The position numbers were made by a program, and so were the translations under genes. Under the pieces are notes generated by a model. That model saw nothing but the letters and a program-made list of their open reading frames with translations. It did not search any database and was not told the origin of the DNA. From contig JBCBRM010000034.1 of NCBI GenBank assembly GCA_039819665.1, positions 33,091-97,090 of the forward strand: a stretch of DNA of 64,000 nt, given 5' to 3'. Shown one piece after another: positions 1 through 8,380 of this stretch (its first letter is position 1; each line of letters opens with the position of its first letter). Source of the stretch: JAWPMV01 sp039819665 (GTDB taxonomy: Bacteria; Bacteroidota; Bacteroidia; J057).

Positions 1-750
1 CCACATGCAATGCCTCATTTGCCGATTTATGCTTCTACAGCTTTTCAGGGAAAATCGAAAGGGGGAAAATACGGAGATGTGATAGAGGAAATTGACTATA
101 ATGTAGGTCGAATTTTGGATGTATTGGAAGAGGAAGGGCTGACTGAAAATACCCTAGTTGTATTTACTAGTGATAATGGTCCCTGGCGCAATTTACCTCC
201 ACGTATGTACACGACTGAGCCCGTAGAAAAATGGCATGGAGGGAGTACGGGTGCTTTATGGGGAGCAAAAGCTACCTCATATGAAGGAGGCTATAGAGTT
301 CCGGGAATAATCCGCATGCCCGGTAGCATTCCCCCTAATCAATTGAGTGCTGAAATAGCAACTACGATGGATGTGCATGCGACCATTTTAACGCTTACCG
401 GCAGCGCTCCTCCTGCAAAAGTCCTGGATGGAAAAGACCTTTGGCCTTTATTGACCCAAAAGGCCACTTCCCCACATAATTACTACCACTACTTCAAAGG
501 GAAGCGATTAGAAGGAGTCAGAAATGCGAAATGGAAATTGCGGATCGCACCTGCCTGGGATAGTTGGACCTCCCCTGAGACCATGACAGGTGATGAACCC
601 GTCGAAGTTCATCTGTATAATATGGAAGACGATCCGTATGAACATTTTAATCTGGCAGAGGCTTATCCGGAAGTAGTCGCGGAATTGGAAGCTGAGATGA
701 AACGAATGGCTGAGGAATTGGGAGCTACTTTATGGGAGAAAGAAGGATAA
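1..750 (+). CDS. Sulfatase, S1 family (5' end outside window)
   Basis: C-terminal part of a type I sulfatase (alkaline-phosphatase fold), which hydrolyses sulfate esters, often on glycans, in the periplasm. The frame is open from base 1, so the N-terminus and the CxPSR formylglycine site lie outside the window. Visible family signs are the metal-binding DNG after a hydrophobic strand (TLVVFTSDNGPW), the later GAK...EGGYRVP block typical of arylsulfatase A-like enzymes, and a C-terminal LYNMEDDPYE segment. Substrate cannot be told from this part. The next gene starts 66 bases downstream with no clear terminator between. Confidence 0.9.
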   Translation, partial: PHAMPHLPIYASTAFQGKSKGGKYGDVIEEIDYNVGRILDVLEEEGLTENTLVVFTSDNGPWRNLPPRMYTTEPVEKWHGGSTGALWGAKATSYEGGYRVPGIIRMPGSIPPNQLSAEIATTMDVHATILTLTGSAPPAKVLDGKDLWPLLTQKATSPHNYYHYFKGKRLEGVRNAKWKLRIAPAWDSWTSPETMTGDEPVEVHLYNMEDDPYEHFNLAEAYPEVVAELEAEMKRMAEELGATLWEKEG

Positions 751-816
751 GTCTTCTTCCTTATATGGAAAATCATGGATCACTTTATCTCTTAGGTACA
801 AACCTAAAGATTAGCT

Positions 817-1131
817 ATGATGACACATGTACGAAAACTGCTGTTCCTGGGGAGTATTCTCCTCTTTGGACAGCTATCAATTGCACAAGAAAGTAATGAA
901 GAATTTTCCTACGTTGAAAGTTACAATTCCAGTAAACGTATTGAAGGCTATGTCTTTGTTGAGGATTCGACAATCCTGATCGGTGCCACAATAAAAATAT
1001 CTGGTACCTCCATAGGGACTTATGCAAATTTTGAAGGCTATTTTGAACAGGAGGTTACAAAAGAGCATATAGGTCCGGATAGTCTGGAGATTAGCTACAT
1101 AACCATTGGTACGCAGTACAAGTCAAACTAG
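817..1131 (+). CDS. Small secreted protein with carboxypeptidase-regulatory-like fold
   Basis: 104 residues: a signal peptide (hydrophobic residues about 8-22, ending SIAQ) and one domain resembling the carboxypeptidase-D regulatory-like beta-sandwich that begins many Bacteroidota TonB-dependent receptors (pattern I.G.V...D....GA.I...GT..GT......G.F). In receptors this domain is followed by plug and barrel; here the frame stops directly after it. It is therefore either a free-standing small protein or the remnant of a longer gene; no continuation is visible in other frames downstream. A small hairpin TTAGGT-acaa-ACCTAA (792-807) lies just upstream. The start could be either of two adjacent ATGs. 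Confidence 0.6.
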   Translation: MMTHVRKLLFLGSILLFGQLSIAQESNEEFSYVESYNSSKRIEGYVFVEDSTILIGATIKISGTSIGTYANFEGYFEQEVTKEHIGPDSLEISYITIGTQYKSN

Positions 1132-1323
1132 CCAGACTTCGAGATCCGAGTCAATTTCCTGTGCCTTTAGCCCGAAACTTATTGTTTGGGGTGAAGATGG
1201 ATATTTTGTGATAAGCCCCACTTAACCCCTTTTCGCCTACCGTCCCCTCAAAAAAGGACATGGCGAAATACTTCTTATTTCTTTTGATACAGTACTTCAA
1301 TGTTATCTGTGGATAAATTCTCA

Positions 1324-1354
1324 TTTGAAAATCCACAGACAATCTTTATATTTG
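1324..1354 (+). promoter_or_regulatory. hppD promoter (TTTG-N19-TATATTTG)
   Basis: TTTG at 1324-1327 and TATATTTG at 1347-1354, separated by exactly 19 bases, match the Bacteroidota -33/-7 promoter consensus. Transcription should start near 1361, giving a leader of about 47 bases before hppD. Confidence 0.75.
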
Positions 1355-1361
1355 CTATAGC

Positions 1362-1401
1362 AATAGTTGCCAAGGCAACTATTTATCAAATTCATAAATA
1401 G
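1362..1401 (+). promoter_or_regulatory. Overlapping hairpins in the hppD leader
   Basis: AATAGTTGC (1362-1370) pairs with GCAACTATT (1375-1383). Its 3' part, CTATTTAT (1379-1386), can instead pair with ATAAATAG (1394-1401). The hairpins share 1379-1383, so they exclude each other. They begin at the predicted transcript start and end six bases before the hppD ATG, so they could stabilise the 5' end or control ribosome access. Function is inferred only. Confidence 0.4.
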
Positions 1402-1407
1402 CGACCA

Positions 1408-2547
1408 ATGTCTCAAACTATAGCAAATTCAAATATCCCCAAGATTTTCAATGCTGCCGATGATTTTTTGCCCCTCAAAGGGACCGATTATCTTGAATTG
1501 TATGTAGGGAATTCAAAGCAGGCTGCACATTTTTACAAAACAGCTTTTGGCTTTCAGGACCTTGCTTATGCAGGTTTGGAAACCGGACTTAAAGACAGAG
1601 AGTCCTTTGTACTCGTTCAGGACAAGATACGCCTGGTATTGACATCTCCCCTGAAAGCTGGGACTGAAATCGGTCGCCACATTGATGAGCATGGAGATGG
1701 AGTGAAAGTAGTAGCTCTTTGGACAGAAGATGCAACCAAAGCCTATGAAGAAACGGTAAGACGAGGTGCTAGACCTGCTTTTGCCCCTATTATAGAAGAA
1801 GATGAATTCGGTAAAGTGGTTCGCTCGGGTATTTATACCTACGGAGAAACCCTGCATGTTTTTGTAGAAAGAGAAGAATACCATGGAGTCTTTCTTCCTG
1901 GCTACAAAAAATTGGAAACCAAATACCATCCGACTGCTACCGGATTGAAATACGTGGATCATATGGTCGGTAATGTGGAATTGGGGAAAATGAATGAATG
2001 GGTAAGTTTCTATGAGAATGTCATGGGCTTTGCCAACATCCTCACTTTTGACGATAATGATATCTCTACAGAGTATACAGCTTTGATGAGTAAGGTGATG
2101 AGTAACGGAAATGGAAGAATCAAATTCCCTATTAACGAGCCGGCAGAAGGATTGAAAAAGTCGCAAGTAGATGAGTATTTGGAATTTTACAATGGAGCAG
2201 GAGTTCAACACATTGCGGTGGCTACAGACGACATTGTAAAAACGGTAAGAGAGCTGGAAAGTCGTGGAGTAGAGTTCCTGAGAGTACCGACCACATACTA
2301 TGATCAGCTGCAGGAAAGAGTAGGAGAAATTGATGAAGATATAGATTCTCTCAAAGAATTAGGTATATTGGTAGATCGAGATGATGAAGGCTACCTCCTT
2401 CAGATCTTCACCAGACCGGTTGAGCCCCGCCCAACGATGTTCTTCGAGATCATCCAACGCAAAGGTGCTCAGTCTTTTGGAAAAGGAAATTTCAAAGCCC
2501 TCTTTGAAGCAATTGAACGCGAACAGGCGATCAGAGGGACTTTATAA
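1408..2547 (+). CDS. hppD: 4-hydroxyphenylpyruvate dioxygenase
   Basis: 379 residues, full length. Converts 4-hydroxyphenylpyruvate to homogentisate in tyrosine catabolism, in the cytoplasm, using Fe(II) and O2. Two vicinal-oxygen-chelate domains are seen (about 20-160 and 180-365). The expected facial triad is present: His185 (VDHMVGN), His268 (VQHIAVATDD) and Glu347 (FFEIIQRKG), the last in the family's C-terminal signature. It has its own promoter and terminator, so it is probably transcribed alone; homogentisate dioxygenase is not adjacent. The MarR regulator directly downstream could control it, but nothing in the sequence proves this. Confidence 0.95.
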   Translation: MSQTIANSNIPKIFNAADDFLPLKGTDYLELYVGNSKQAAHFYKTAFGFQDLAYAGLETGLKDRESFVLVQDKIRLVLTSPLKAGTEIGRHIDEHGDGVKVVALWTEDATKAYEETVRRGARPAFAPIIEEDEFGKVVRSGIYTYGETLHVFVEREEYHGVFLPGYKKLETKYHPTATGLKYVDHMVGNVELGKMNEWVSFYENVMGFANILTFDDNDISTEYTALMSKVMSNGNGRIKFPINEPAEGLKKSQVDEYLEFYNGAGVQHIAVATDDIVKTVRELESRGVEFLRVPTTYYDQLQERVGEIDEDIDSLKELGILVDRDDEGYLLQIFTRPVEPRPTMFFEIIQRKGAQSFGKGNFKALFEAIEREQAIRGTL

Positions 2548-2581
2548 TAAAGAATACTATATTTTCTAATCTAACGCTTTT

Positions 2582-2605
2582 GGGCCTCTTTAGGGAGGCC
2601 CTTTT
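2582..2605 (+). terminator. Rho-independent terminator of hppD
   Basis: GGGCCTC (2582-2588) and GAGGCCC (2595-2601) form a perfect 7-bp GC-rich stem with a six-base loop, followed by TTTT. Confidence 0.85.
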
Positions 2606-2761
2606 GAGTTTTGGGAATGGAAATAAGAATATGGGACAAGGAATGGAGATTGGAGGACGAATTATAAACACGCAAGGCCAATTTTCATTTACCATTTATT
2701 CTTCTCTATTCGCCAAATACTATCAAAAAAGAATTTCCCCGTAATTCATTAGTTTTGGCTC

Positions 2762-3202
2762 ATGCTAGAGGAAAAAGGAAGTAAAATCTTCGGTGCATAC
2801 CTGGATAGAACGATACGGGTAGTAAGGCTCGACCTGATCCGAAGGTTCAAAGAAGTAGGAGCTGATATTACCCCGGAACAGTGGATCATACTCAGTAGCC
2901 TCTCTGAACAAGACGGACAATCTCAGTCCGAGTTGGCTAATGGAAGTTTCAAAAATGCACCAACTGTATCACGCATCATAGACCTGCTTTGCGATAAAGG
3001 CCTTACAGTTCGCAAACGCTTCGGAAATGAGAAAAGAAGAAAAAAGATTCTACTTACGGAAAAAGGAAAGACAACCATCAAGCAGGTTTTACCAGTTGTA
3101 ATATCAGCGCGCAAACAAGGATGGGAAGGTTTATCCGACCAGGATTATGAAGATTTTATCCGAATCATCAATACCATATTCAAGAATATTGGAGGAGAAT
3201 GA
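2762..3202 (+). CDS. MarR family winged-helix regulator
   Basis: 146 residues with the MarR layout: an N-terminal dimerisation helix, then a winged helix (about 35-105) containing the LSEQDGQSQSELA...PTVSRIIDLL recognition region and the basic wing KRFGNEKRRKKILLTEKG. These regulators bind palindromic DNA as dimers and usually respond to small aromatic ligands. A TAGTTTTG box (2750-2757) ends only four bases before the ATG, so the message may have almost no leader. Ligand and target are unknown; hppD upstream and the haloperoxidase gene downstream are candidates by position only. Confidence 0.85.
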   Translation: MLEEKGSKIFGAYLDRTIRVVRLDLIRRFKEVGADITPEQWIILSSLSEQDGQSQSELANGSFKNAPTVSRIIDLLCDKGLTVRKRFGNEKRRKKILLTEKGKTTIKQVLPVVISARKQGWEGLSDQDYEDFIRIINTIFKNIGGE

Positions 3203-3210
3203 GAACAAGT

Positions 3211-3300
3211 TTTCTGGTGTTCTCGTGTTCATGTGTGCTCGTGATTTGGAAGCCAAAAAGCACCATACCTGAACACATGAACACCAGAACACGTGAACAC
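3211..3300. repeat. ACAC-rich imperfect inverted repeat (site A)
   Basis: The left half (3211-3240, TTCTGGTGTTC and TGTTCATGTGT) is largely the reverse complement of the right half (3270-3300, ACATGAACACCAGAAC). The word GAACACCAGAAC recurs at 47370-47381, and related GTGTTGG/ACACACCAAT elements occur near 23.5 and 44.6 kb. It may be a dispersed intergenic element and may fold as a hairpin after the marR stop. Confidence 0.5.
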
Positions 3301-3378
3301 ATATTAAAAAGTGTGCATATTTCCCCTTGAAGCCGTAAATTTGTCCTTTGACCTAAAAATAAAAGAATACAAATACCT

Positions 3379-4761
3379 ATGAAGCTCTCCGTGATCAGCC
3401 AAATTACTGCTTTGATCCTTATTCTGGGGCTAAGTTTTTCCTGTAAAGAAAATCCTCAGACCTGGCAGACCAAAGAGAACTTTCAGGAATTGGCGGCTAA
3501 TCCTGCTATTTTCCATAAAGCTGTCCAGAATCTAACCGATATCATTGTTCACGATATCTTTTCTCCTCCCGTTGCTAGTAGGGTGTACGCCTATCCAAGC
3601 GTTGCTGCCTATGAGGTTATGCAGCAAAGTAATGAGGACTATATCAGCCTCGCAGGGCAGGCACATGGATTGGAAAATGTGCCGCAGGCTCCTGATGGAG
3701 AAGTGTGCTATCCATTGGCGTCTATACAAGCGTTTATGAAAGTAGGGGGACAAATGATTTTCTCCGGTGATAAAATGGCCATGTTTGAGGAGGAAATGTA
3801 TAAGAATTTTCAGGAAGCAGGTGTTCCCTGGGAGGTATACCAAAGATCCATTGATTTCGGAAATGCCGTTGGAAGTCACATTTTAGCCTGGTCAGATAAG
3901 GACTTATATAAAGAAACTCGAACCTATCCCCAGTATACCGTCAATGATATGGATGGCCGCTGGACCCCTACTCCTCCCGATTATATGTCCGGGATTGAAC
4001 CTCACTGGAACAAAATCAGAACTTTCATCATTGACTCAGCCACACAATTTGTTCCCGCTCCTCCAACCAATTACGACATGGATAAAAGCTCCACCTTCTT
4101 TAAAGAAGTTATGGAGGTGTATAATATTGGAAGAAATCTCACCGATGAGCAGGAAGAGATTGCTCAGTTTTGGGACTGTAATCCCTTTGCGACTACGCAT
4201 GTAGGCCATGTGATGTTTGCTACCAAAAAGATTTCACCTGGAGGACACTGGATCGGAATAGCAGGAATTGCTGCGAGAAAGGCGAAATGTGATTTCATGC
4301 AAACCAGCGAAACCTATGCACGAGTATCCATCTCTTTGGCAGATGCGTTTATCAGTTGCTGGGATGAAAAATATCGTTCGAATCTGGTTCGTCCAGAAAC
4401 AGTTATCAACGAATTTGTAGATGAAACCTGGGTTCCTCTTCTCCAAACTCCACCTTTTCCCGAGTATACCAGTGGTCATAGTGTGATTTCAGCTTCTGCT
4501 TCTATAACTCTAACGGATCTATTTGGAGAGCCTTTTCCCTTTGCCGATTCTACAGAAGTAAAATATGGCCTTCCAGTAAGATCTTACAATTCTTTCATTG
4601 AAGCTTCATTGGAAGCTGCTGTAAGTAGGTTATATGGAGGCATCCACTACCGCCCCGCCTGTGATATTGGAGTAACCCAGGGAAGAAAGGTTGGGAATTA
4701 TGTAGTGGAACATTTGCGTACCCGCAAAGCAGATAAACAGATGTCCTCTTCTCTTCCTTAA
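3379..4761 (+). CDS. PAP2/vanadium haloperoxidase-type lipoprotein
   Basis: 460 residues. A lipoprotein signal (hydrophobic 8-20, lipobox LSFSC) suggests membrane anchoring outside the cytoplasm. The C-terminal half carries the phosphatase/haloperoxidase motifs: an RPET segment (motif 1 position), PEYTSGHS (motif 2 S-G-H) and SRLYGGIHYRPACDIG (motif 3 R...H...D). The length and the large N-terminal helical region fit vanadium-dependent haloperoxidase-like proteins better than short PAP2 lipid phosphatases. Halide oxidation versus phosphatase activity cannot be decided by eye. A symporter gene follows after 210 bases that hold two hairpins. Confidence 0.8.
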   Translation: MKLSVISQITALILILGLSFSCKENPQTWQTKENFQELAANPAIFHKAVQNLTDIIVHDIFSPPVASRVYAYPSVAAYEVMQQSNEDYISLAGQAHGLENVPQAPDGEVCYPLASIQAFMKVGGQMIFSGDKMAMFEEEMYKNFQEAGVPWEVYQRSIDFGNAVGSHILAWSDKDLYKETRTYPQYTVNDMDGRWTPTPPDYMSGIEPHWNKIRTFIIDSATQFVPAPPTNYDMDKSSTFFKEVMEVYNIGRNLTDEQEEIAQFWDCNPFATTHVGHVMFATKKISPGGHWIGIAGIAARKAKCDFMQTSETYARVSISLADAFISCWDEKYRSNLVRPETVINEFVDETWVPLLQTPPFPEYTSGHSVISASASITLTDLFGEPFPFADSTEVKYGLPVRSYNSFIEASLEAAVSRLYGGIHYRPACDIGVTQGRKVGNYVVEHLRTRKADKQMSSSLP

Positions 4762-4822
4762 GAAAAATATATTGAAAAGAATATATATAAAACTACTCTT
4801 GAATTTGTGAAATCCATTTATC

Positions 4823-4885
4823 GTAGTAATTTACTTCTGAATTCCACAAGCAACTAGAGCTTCTGGAATTCAGAAAAGCTACTAC
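4823..4885 (+). other. Long perfect inverted repeat upstream of symporter
   Basis: TTCTGAATTCCA (4835-4846) and TGGAATTCAGAA (4864-4875) are a perfect 12-bp inverted repeat; GTAGTA (4823-4828) and TACTAC (4880-4885) extend it after a small internal loop. No T-run follows, so it is not a simple terminator. It may be a 3'-end structure of the upstream gene, an operator, or part of a leader RNA. Confidence 0.5.
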
Positions 4886-4911
4886 TACTCAATGCTCTAT
4901 AAAAACTAATT

Positions 4912-4950
4912 ACACCGGTTCAACAATAGCTGAACGGGTGTTTTTTATTT
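4912..4950 (+). terminator. Terminator-like hairpin close to symporter start
   Basis: ACACCGGTTCA (4912-4922) pairs with TGAACGGGTGT (4931-4941) with one mismatch, followed by TTTTTTATTT. It ends about 21 bases before the symporter ATG, leaving little room for a separate promoter, so it could terminate the upstream transcript or act as a conditional attenuator. Confidence 0.7.
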
Positions 4951-4971
4951 TATAACCTAGAAATTACTTAC

Positions 4972-6648
4972 ATGAACTTCACGCTGGACACCATAGACAT
5001 CGTCATCATGATCCTCTATGCGGTTGCCATGATCTGGTATGGATTGAGGCACGCTAAAAGAGAAAGCTCGGAGGATTACTTCCTGGCAGGTAGGAATATG
5101 ATTTGGCCCATAGTAGGGATTTCCCTTTTCGCAGCCAATATCTCAAGTACTACCCTGGTCGGATTGGCAGGGGATGCCTATAGCACAGGAATCTCTGTTT
5201 TCAACTACGAATGGTCAGCGGTGATCATCCTGATATTCTTCTCGATGTTCTTCCTGCCTTTCTATTTGAAATCTGGTGTCTACACAATGCCTGAATTTCT
5301 GGAAAAGCGTTTTGATGCGCGTTCTCGCTACTATTTCTCTTTCACGACTTTGATCGGAAATGTATTGATCGAAACGGCAGCACCGCTTTATATAGGTTCT
5401 CTCATCTTTGAGCAGGTTTTCCCGGAGGTTCCTTCCTGGATAATTATACTTTTACTGGCAATAGCCGCTGCAGCTTATACCATTCCCGGTGGACTTTCCT
5501 CAGTGGTACATACAGAGGTGATTCAGGCTATACTCCTGATCATTGGATCTATCATTCTTACTTTTTTCACCCTTGATGCTGTAGGAGGGTGGGATAATGT
5601 TCTGGCAGCCATGGAAAGTAAATTCCAGGGAGGGGAACTGAAGAATAGTCCGGATGATATGCTCAGTTTGATACGGCCGATACAAGATTCAGCAGTTCCC
5701 TGGACTGGACTTGTCACAGGTATTCCAATTTTCGGCTTTTATTTCTGGGCCAACAACCAATTCATGGTGCAAAGAACTCTTAGTGCCAAAGACCTGAATC
5801 ATGGTCGTTGGGGGGCCCTCTTTGCTGGATTCCTTAAACTGCCTGTGATCTTTATCATGGTACTTCCCGGAACTATGGCGATTGCCATGCCGGAAGAAAT
5901 ATTCCCTACCCTACCTTCACCCGACCTTGTATATCCTGCTCTTGTATTTAACCTACTCCCGACGGTATTGAAAGGCTTGGTATTGGCTGGATTGCTAGCT
6001 GCAATGTCATCCTCTATTTCCGCTACCCTCAACTCCGCCTCAACCTTGATCACGATGGATTTTGTAAAAAAGATGAGGCCAGATATGAGTGGGAAAGAAC
6101 TTGTTAGAGTTGGACAGATTTCAACCGTAGTTTTGGTGATACTCGCCGCACTTTGGGCACCCTTTATCAAAGAGTTTGATACGCTCTTTAAATACCTGCA
6201 ACAGGTACTGACCTATATTGCACCTCCGGTAGTTGCCGCCTTTATGCTGGGACTCTTCTGGAAAAGAGCCAACGGAACAGGAGCATTTGCAGGATTCATG
6301 TTTGCAGCTGTATTCTCCGTAATCCAGATCATGAATGCAGATCAGGTTGCCGAATTTATGCACGGTATTATGCCTGGCTTTGTGATGGGAAATGCCAGCG
6401 AAGGATTTAGCATTCACTTCCTCCACGTTGCTTTCATACTCTTCTTGCTTTGCGTACTGGTCATTGCCGGAGTGAGCCTTGCAACTGCTCCTCCACCAGC
6501 TGAAAAGATAGAAGCTATGACCTGGAGAAAGGAACTCTTCCAGCAAGAAACAGAAGAACTCAAGAGTCTTCCCTGGTACCAAAATTATCGCATACTTTCT
6601 GTGATTCTATTAGCCATCACATCGGTAATTGTAGGTATGTTCTGGTAA
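4972..6648 (+). CDS. Sodium:solute symporter (SSS/SLC5 family)
   Basis: 558 residues with about 13-14 membrane helices. The N-terminal block (SEDYFLAGRNMIWPIVGISLFAANIS, then GLAGDAY) matches the sodium/sugar branch of SSS transporters, as do the conserved helices with MPEFLEKRF and the LVLAGLLAAMSSSISATLNSAST stretch that carries the sodium-site serines. It imports a small organic solute, perhaps a sugar or inositol, with sodium; the substrate cannot be read from sequence. The start is the first ATG after a terminator-like hairpin. The gene is closed by its own terminator. Confidence 0.9.
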   Translation: MNFTLDTIDIVIMILYAVAMIWYGLRHAKRESSEDYFLAGRNMIWPIVGISLFAANISSTTLVGLAGDAYSTGISVFNYEWSAVIILIFFSMFFLPFYLKSGVYTMPEFLEKRFDARSRYYFSFTTLIGNVLIETAAPLYIGSLIFEQVFPEVPSWIIILLLAIAAAAYTIPGGLSSVVHTEVIQAILLIIGSIILTFFTLDAVGGWDNVLAAMESKFQGGELKNSPDDMLSLIRPIQDSAVPWTGLVTGIPIFGFYFWANNQFMVQRTLSAKDLNHGRWGALFAGFLKLPVIFIMVLPGTMAIAMPEEIFPTLPSPDLVYPALVFNLLPTVLKGLVLAGLLAAMSSSISATLNSASTLITMDFVKKMRPDMSGKELVRVGQISTVVLVILAALWAPFIKEFDTLFKYLQQVLTYIAPPVVAAFMLGLFWKRANGTGAFAGFMFAAVFSVIQIMNADQVAEFMHGIMPGFVMGNASEGFSIHFLHVAFILFLLCVLVIAGVSLATAPPPAEKIEAMTWRKELFQQETEELKSLPWYQNYRILSVILLAITSVIVGMFW

Positions 6649-6670
6649 GCCTATCTGAAAGAATAAAAAA

Positions 6671-6699
6671 AGCCTGAATCTTGTGATTCGGGCTTTTTA
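6671..6699 (+). terminator. Rho-independent terminator of symporter gene
   Basis: AGCCTGAATC (6671-6680) pairs with GATTCGGGCT (6685-6694) with one G-U pair and a TTGT loop, with A-run before and T-run after, so it may serve both strands. Confidence 0.85.
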
Positions 6700-6719
6700 T
6701 ATGTTAGGGTTATCCTGAT

Positions 6720-7286
6720 TTACTTATTGACCTTTATTTCCGCGATCAAAACTTCCCAAAGTTCCAGGCTTTCCTCTCCAAATTTCTTGATTTGCTTTTT
6801 CATTACTAATCGAGCCTTTAATTTTTCTACTTCTCCAGAGCTTTTAAGCAGACTAACAGATGCCTCTGCCGCATATCCTTTTTCACCTGCTTGAAAAGGA
6901 GAAGTTAGCAGGATTTCCAGCTTTTCTTTTTTCTGGTAAGGGAATGATTGAGTCTTCAAAAATTCATTCAGGTTTTTGTATGCTAAAAAGGGATGCTCCT
7001 CTGAAACATAAAGCCCCCGTAATTGATCCTCCACATGCTTGCGCAAGCTTTCCTCTAAATCTTTCTCCTGAAGAAAAAAGGCAAGGTCCAGAAAATCTTT
7101 TACTTTTTGCTTTGCCCTATCCTCAAAAGCTTCTAATTGTAAGTCAGAAAAAGTATCTCCCTGAAAACTGGCTTCTAACCTATCATAACTACTTGTTGCC
7201 CCCATCGAAGCACTTTGTGCATAAAAAACCTGAGGCAAAAGAATTACCCATATACTTAGGAAAAAATATTTTGTAATCCTATTCAT
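6720..7286 (-). CDS. Secreted protein of unknown function
   Basis: 188 residues with a clear signal peptide (hydrophobic 7-22, cleavage after VFYAQ). The mature part is charged and mostly helical, with no catalytic motif I recognise. Its start overlaps the end of the upstream gene on the same strand by eight bases, so the two are almost certainly co-transcribed and translationally coupled, and may work together at the envelope. Function unknown. Confidence 0.75.
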   Translation of the reverse strand: MNRITKYFFLSIWVILLPQVFYAQSASMGATSSYDRLEASFQGDTFSDLQLEAFEDRAKQKVKDFLDLAFFLQEKDLEESLRKHVEDQLRGLYVSEEHPFLAYKNLNEFLKTQSFPYQKKEKLEILLTSPFQAGEKGYAAEASVSLLKSSGEVEKLKARLVMKKQIKKFGEESLELWEVLIAEIKVNK

Positions 7287-8217
7287 CTATATTCTCTTTT
7301 TGAATAAAGCGCATACTGACAATTTTTCCTTTTTCATATTGGGTCTCCAAGATCTCGATCTGTCCCAGACTTTGGATAGGAGTCGTGAGCTTATTGATAA
7401 ATTCTTCCTTGTTGAAGAGTTCCATTCCTAAAGAGTTATTGGGCGACACCTGAAAGACACGCGCATCTTCGGCAAAAATTTCTCCCAGTATATCCCTTCG
7501 TTTCTTCCAATCTTCTTCCTTATTCGCTGAAAAATAATGGATCATCATGGCGTAATCATCCGAACGTAAATCTATGTCCTCGGTCCCCTTTGTACCGTCT
7601 AATTCCCTGAGAATCGTATTGCTATGGTAATAGGGAGCTGACACTACAAAGCGAAGTTCTTTTGCCTCTGCTTTCACCTTCATACAACCCTTTTGATCGC
7701 AGGCAAGCTTTCGAGGGCTCTGCCCATCCTCTAGCAAGACCACTTCCAACAAAGGATCAATAATACTTTCCCCGGTCGTCGCATCCTTAAAACAAAAGCT
7801 ATAGGTCTTTTCAGGTCCGGAGAATGCCCAAATACTCATTCCACAAATTGCCAGGACAACTCCAACTACCGGCCACAGCCATTTCTGCTTTCCTTGCCTT
7901 AAGGGCTGTTCTGTAACCGAGAGCCCATTATGTTGATAAGTGAAATCTTGCCAACTTTTGTATCCGGCATATTCACTCAGCAAGTTAAGCATATCGATAC
8001 GAGGCAATCGTTTATTCTCCCGCTCCTTCATATGGGTATAAAACCACTTTTCACTAATCCTACCTTTAAGCTGCTTCTGTAAGTCTTCCTGAAAATTGAA
8101 AATATCCTGCCCCTTCCATTCATGTATGGATCGATTGCAAGAAGGCTGTCTTTCTTTAAAGACTTTTTCCACCTCCTTTTTTAATTGGGAAAAGTACAAG
8201 ACGTCTTGCTCTTGCAT
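7279..8217 (-). CDS. Membrane-anchored protein with helical N-terminal and NTF2-like C-terminal region
   Basis: 312 residues from the ATG at 8217; a longer frame opens at 8265 but its first 16 residues look non-native. Residues 1-95 are soluble and helical, with a dense block (ISEKWFYTHMKE...LPRIDMLNLLSEYAGYKSW, about 54-89) resembling a small helical binding domain. One membrane helix spans about 113-132. Beyond it lies a beta-rich segment, then a part (about 215-305, YFSANKEEDWKKRRDIL...ARVF) that resembles SnoaL/NTF2-like folds. This layout suggests cytoplasm-to-periplasm sensing, but that is inference. A TATTCG-like box lies upstream. Confidence 0.65.
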   Translation of the reverse strand: MQEQDVLYFSQLKKEVEKVFKERQPSCNRSIHEWKGQDIFNFQEDLQKQLKGRISEKWFYTHMKERENKRLPRIDMLNLLSEYAGYKSWQDFTYQHNGLSVTEQPLRQGKQKWLWPVVGVVLAICGMSIWAFSGPEKTYSFCFKDATTGESIIDPLLEVVLLEDGQSPRKLACDQKGCMKVKAEAKELRFVVSAPYYHSNTILRELDGTKGTEDIDLRSDDYAMMIHYFSANKEEDWKKRRDILGEIFAEDARVFQVSPNNSLGMELFNKEEFINKLTTPIQSLGQIEILETQYEKGKIVSMRFIQKENIDE

Positions 8218-8380
8218 ACTAGCGAATATACAAATCTCCTCCCCCATATCGACCTCCCAAAACAATTGTAAAATGATTTACAAGGAATTTACAGGGGTTT
8301 TTCCGGGCTTTCTTTTTCTCATCCCGCAATTTGGGAGTAATTCACCAGAAAATTTTATGTACACATTAAATCGAATAATC

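Noticed and set aside
1513..2211. 232-residue open frame on the minus strand inside hppD
   Set aside because: Antisense shadow of a certain gene; composition and lack of start context give no support.
8096..8380. Upstream extension of the SIMPL-like gene
   Set aside because: The frame stays open by chance through the opposite gene; the signal peptide begins only at 8381.
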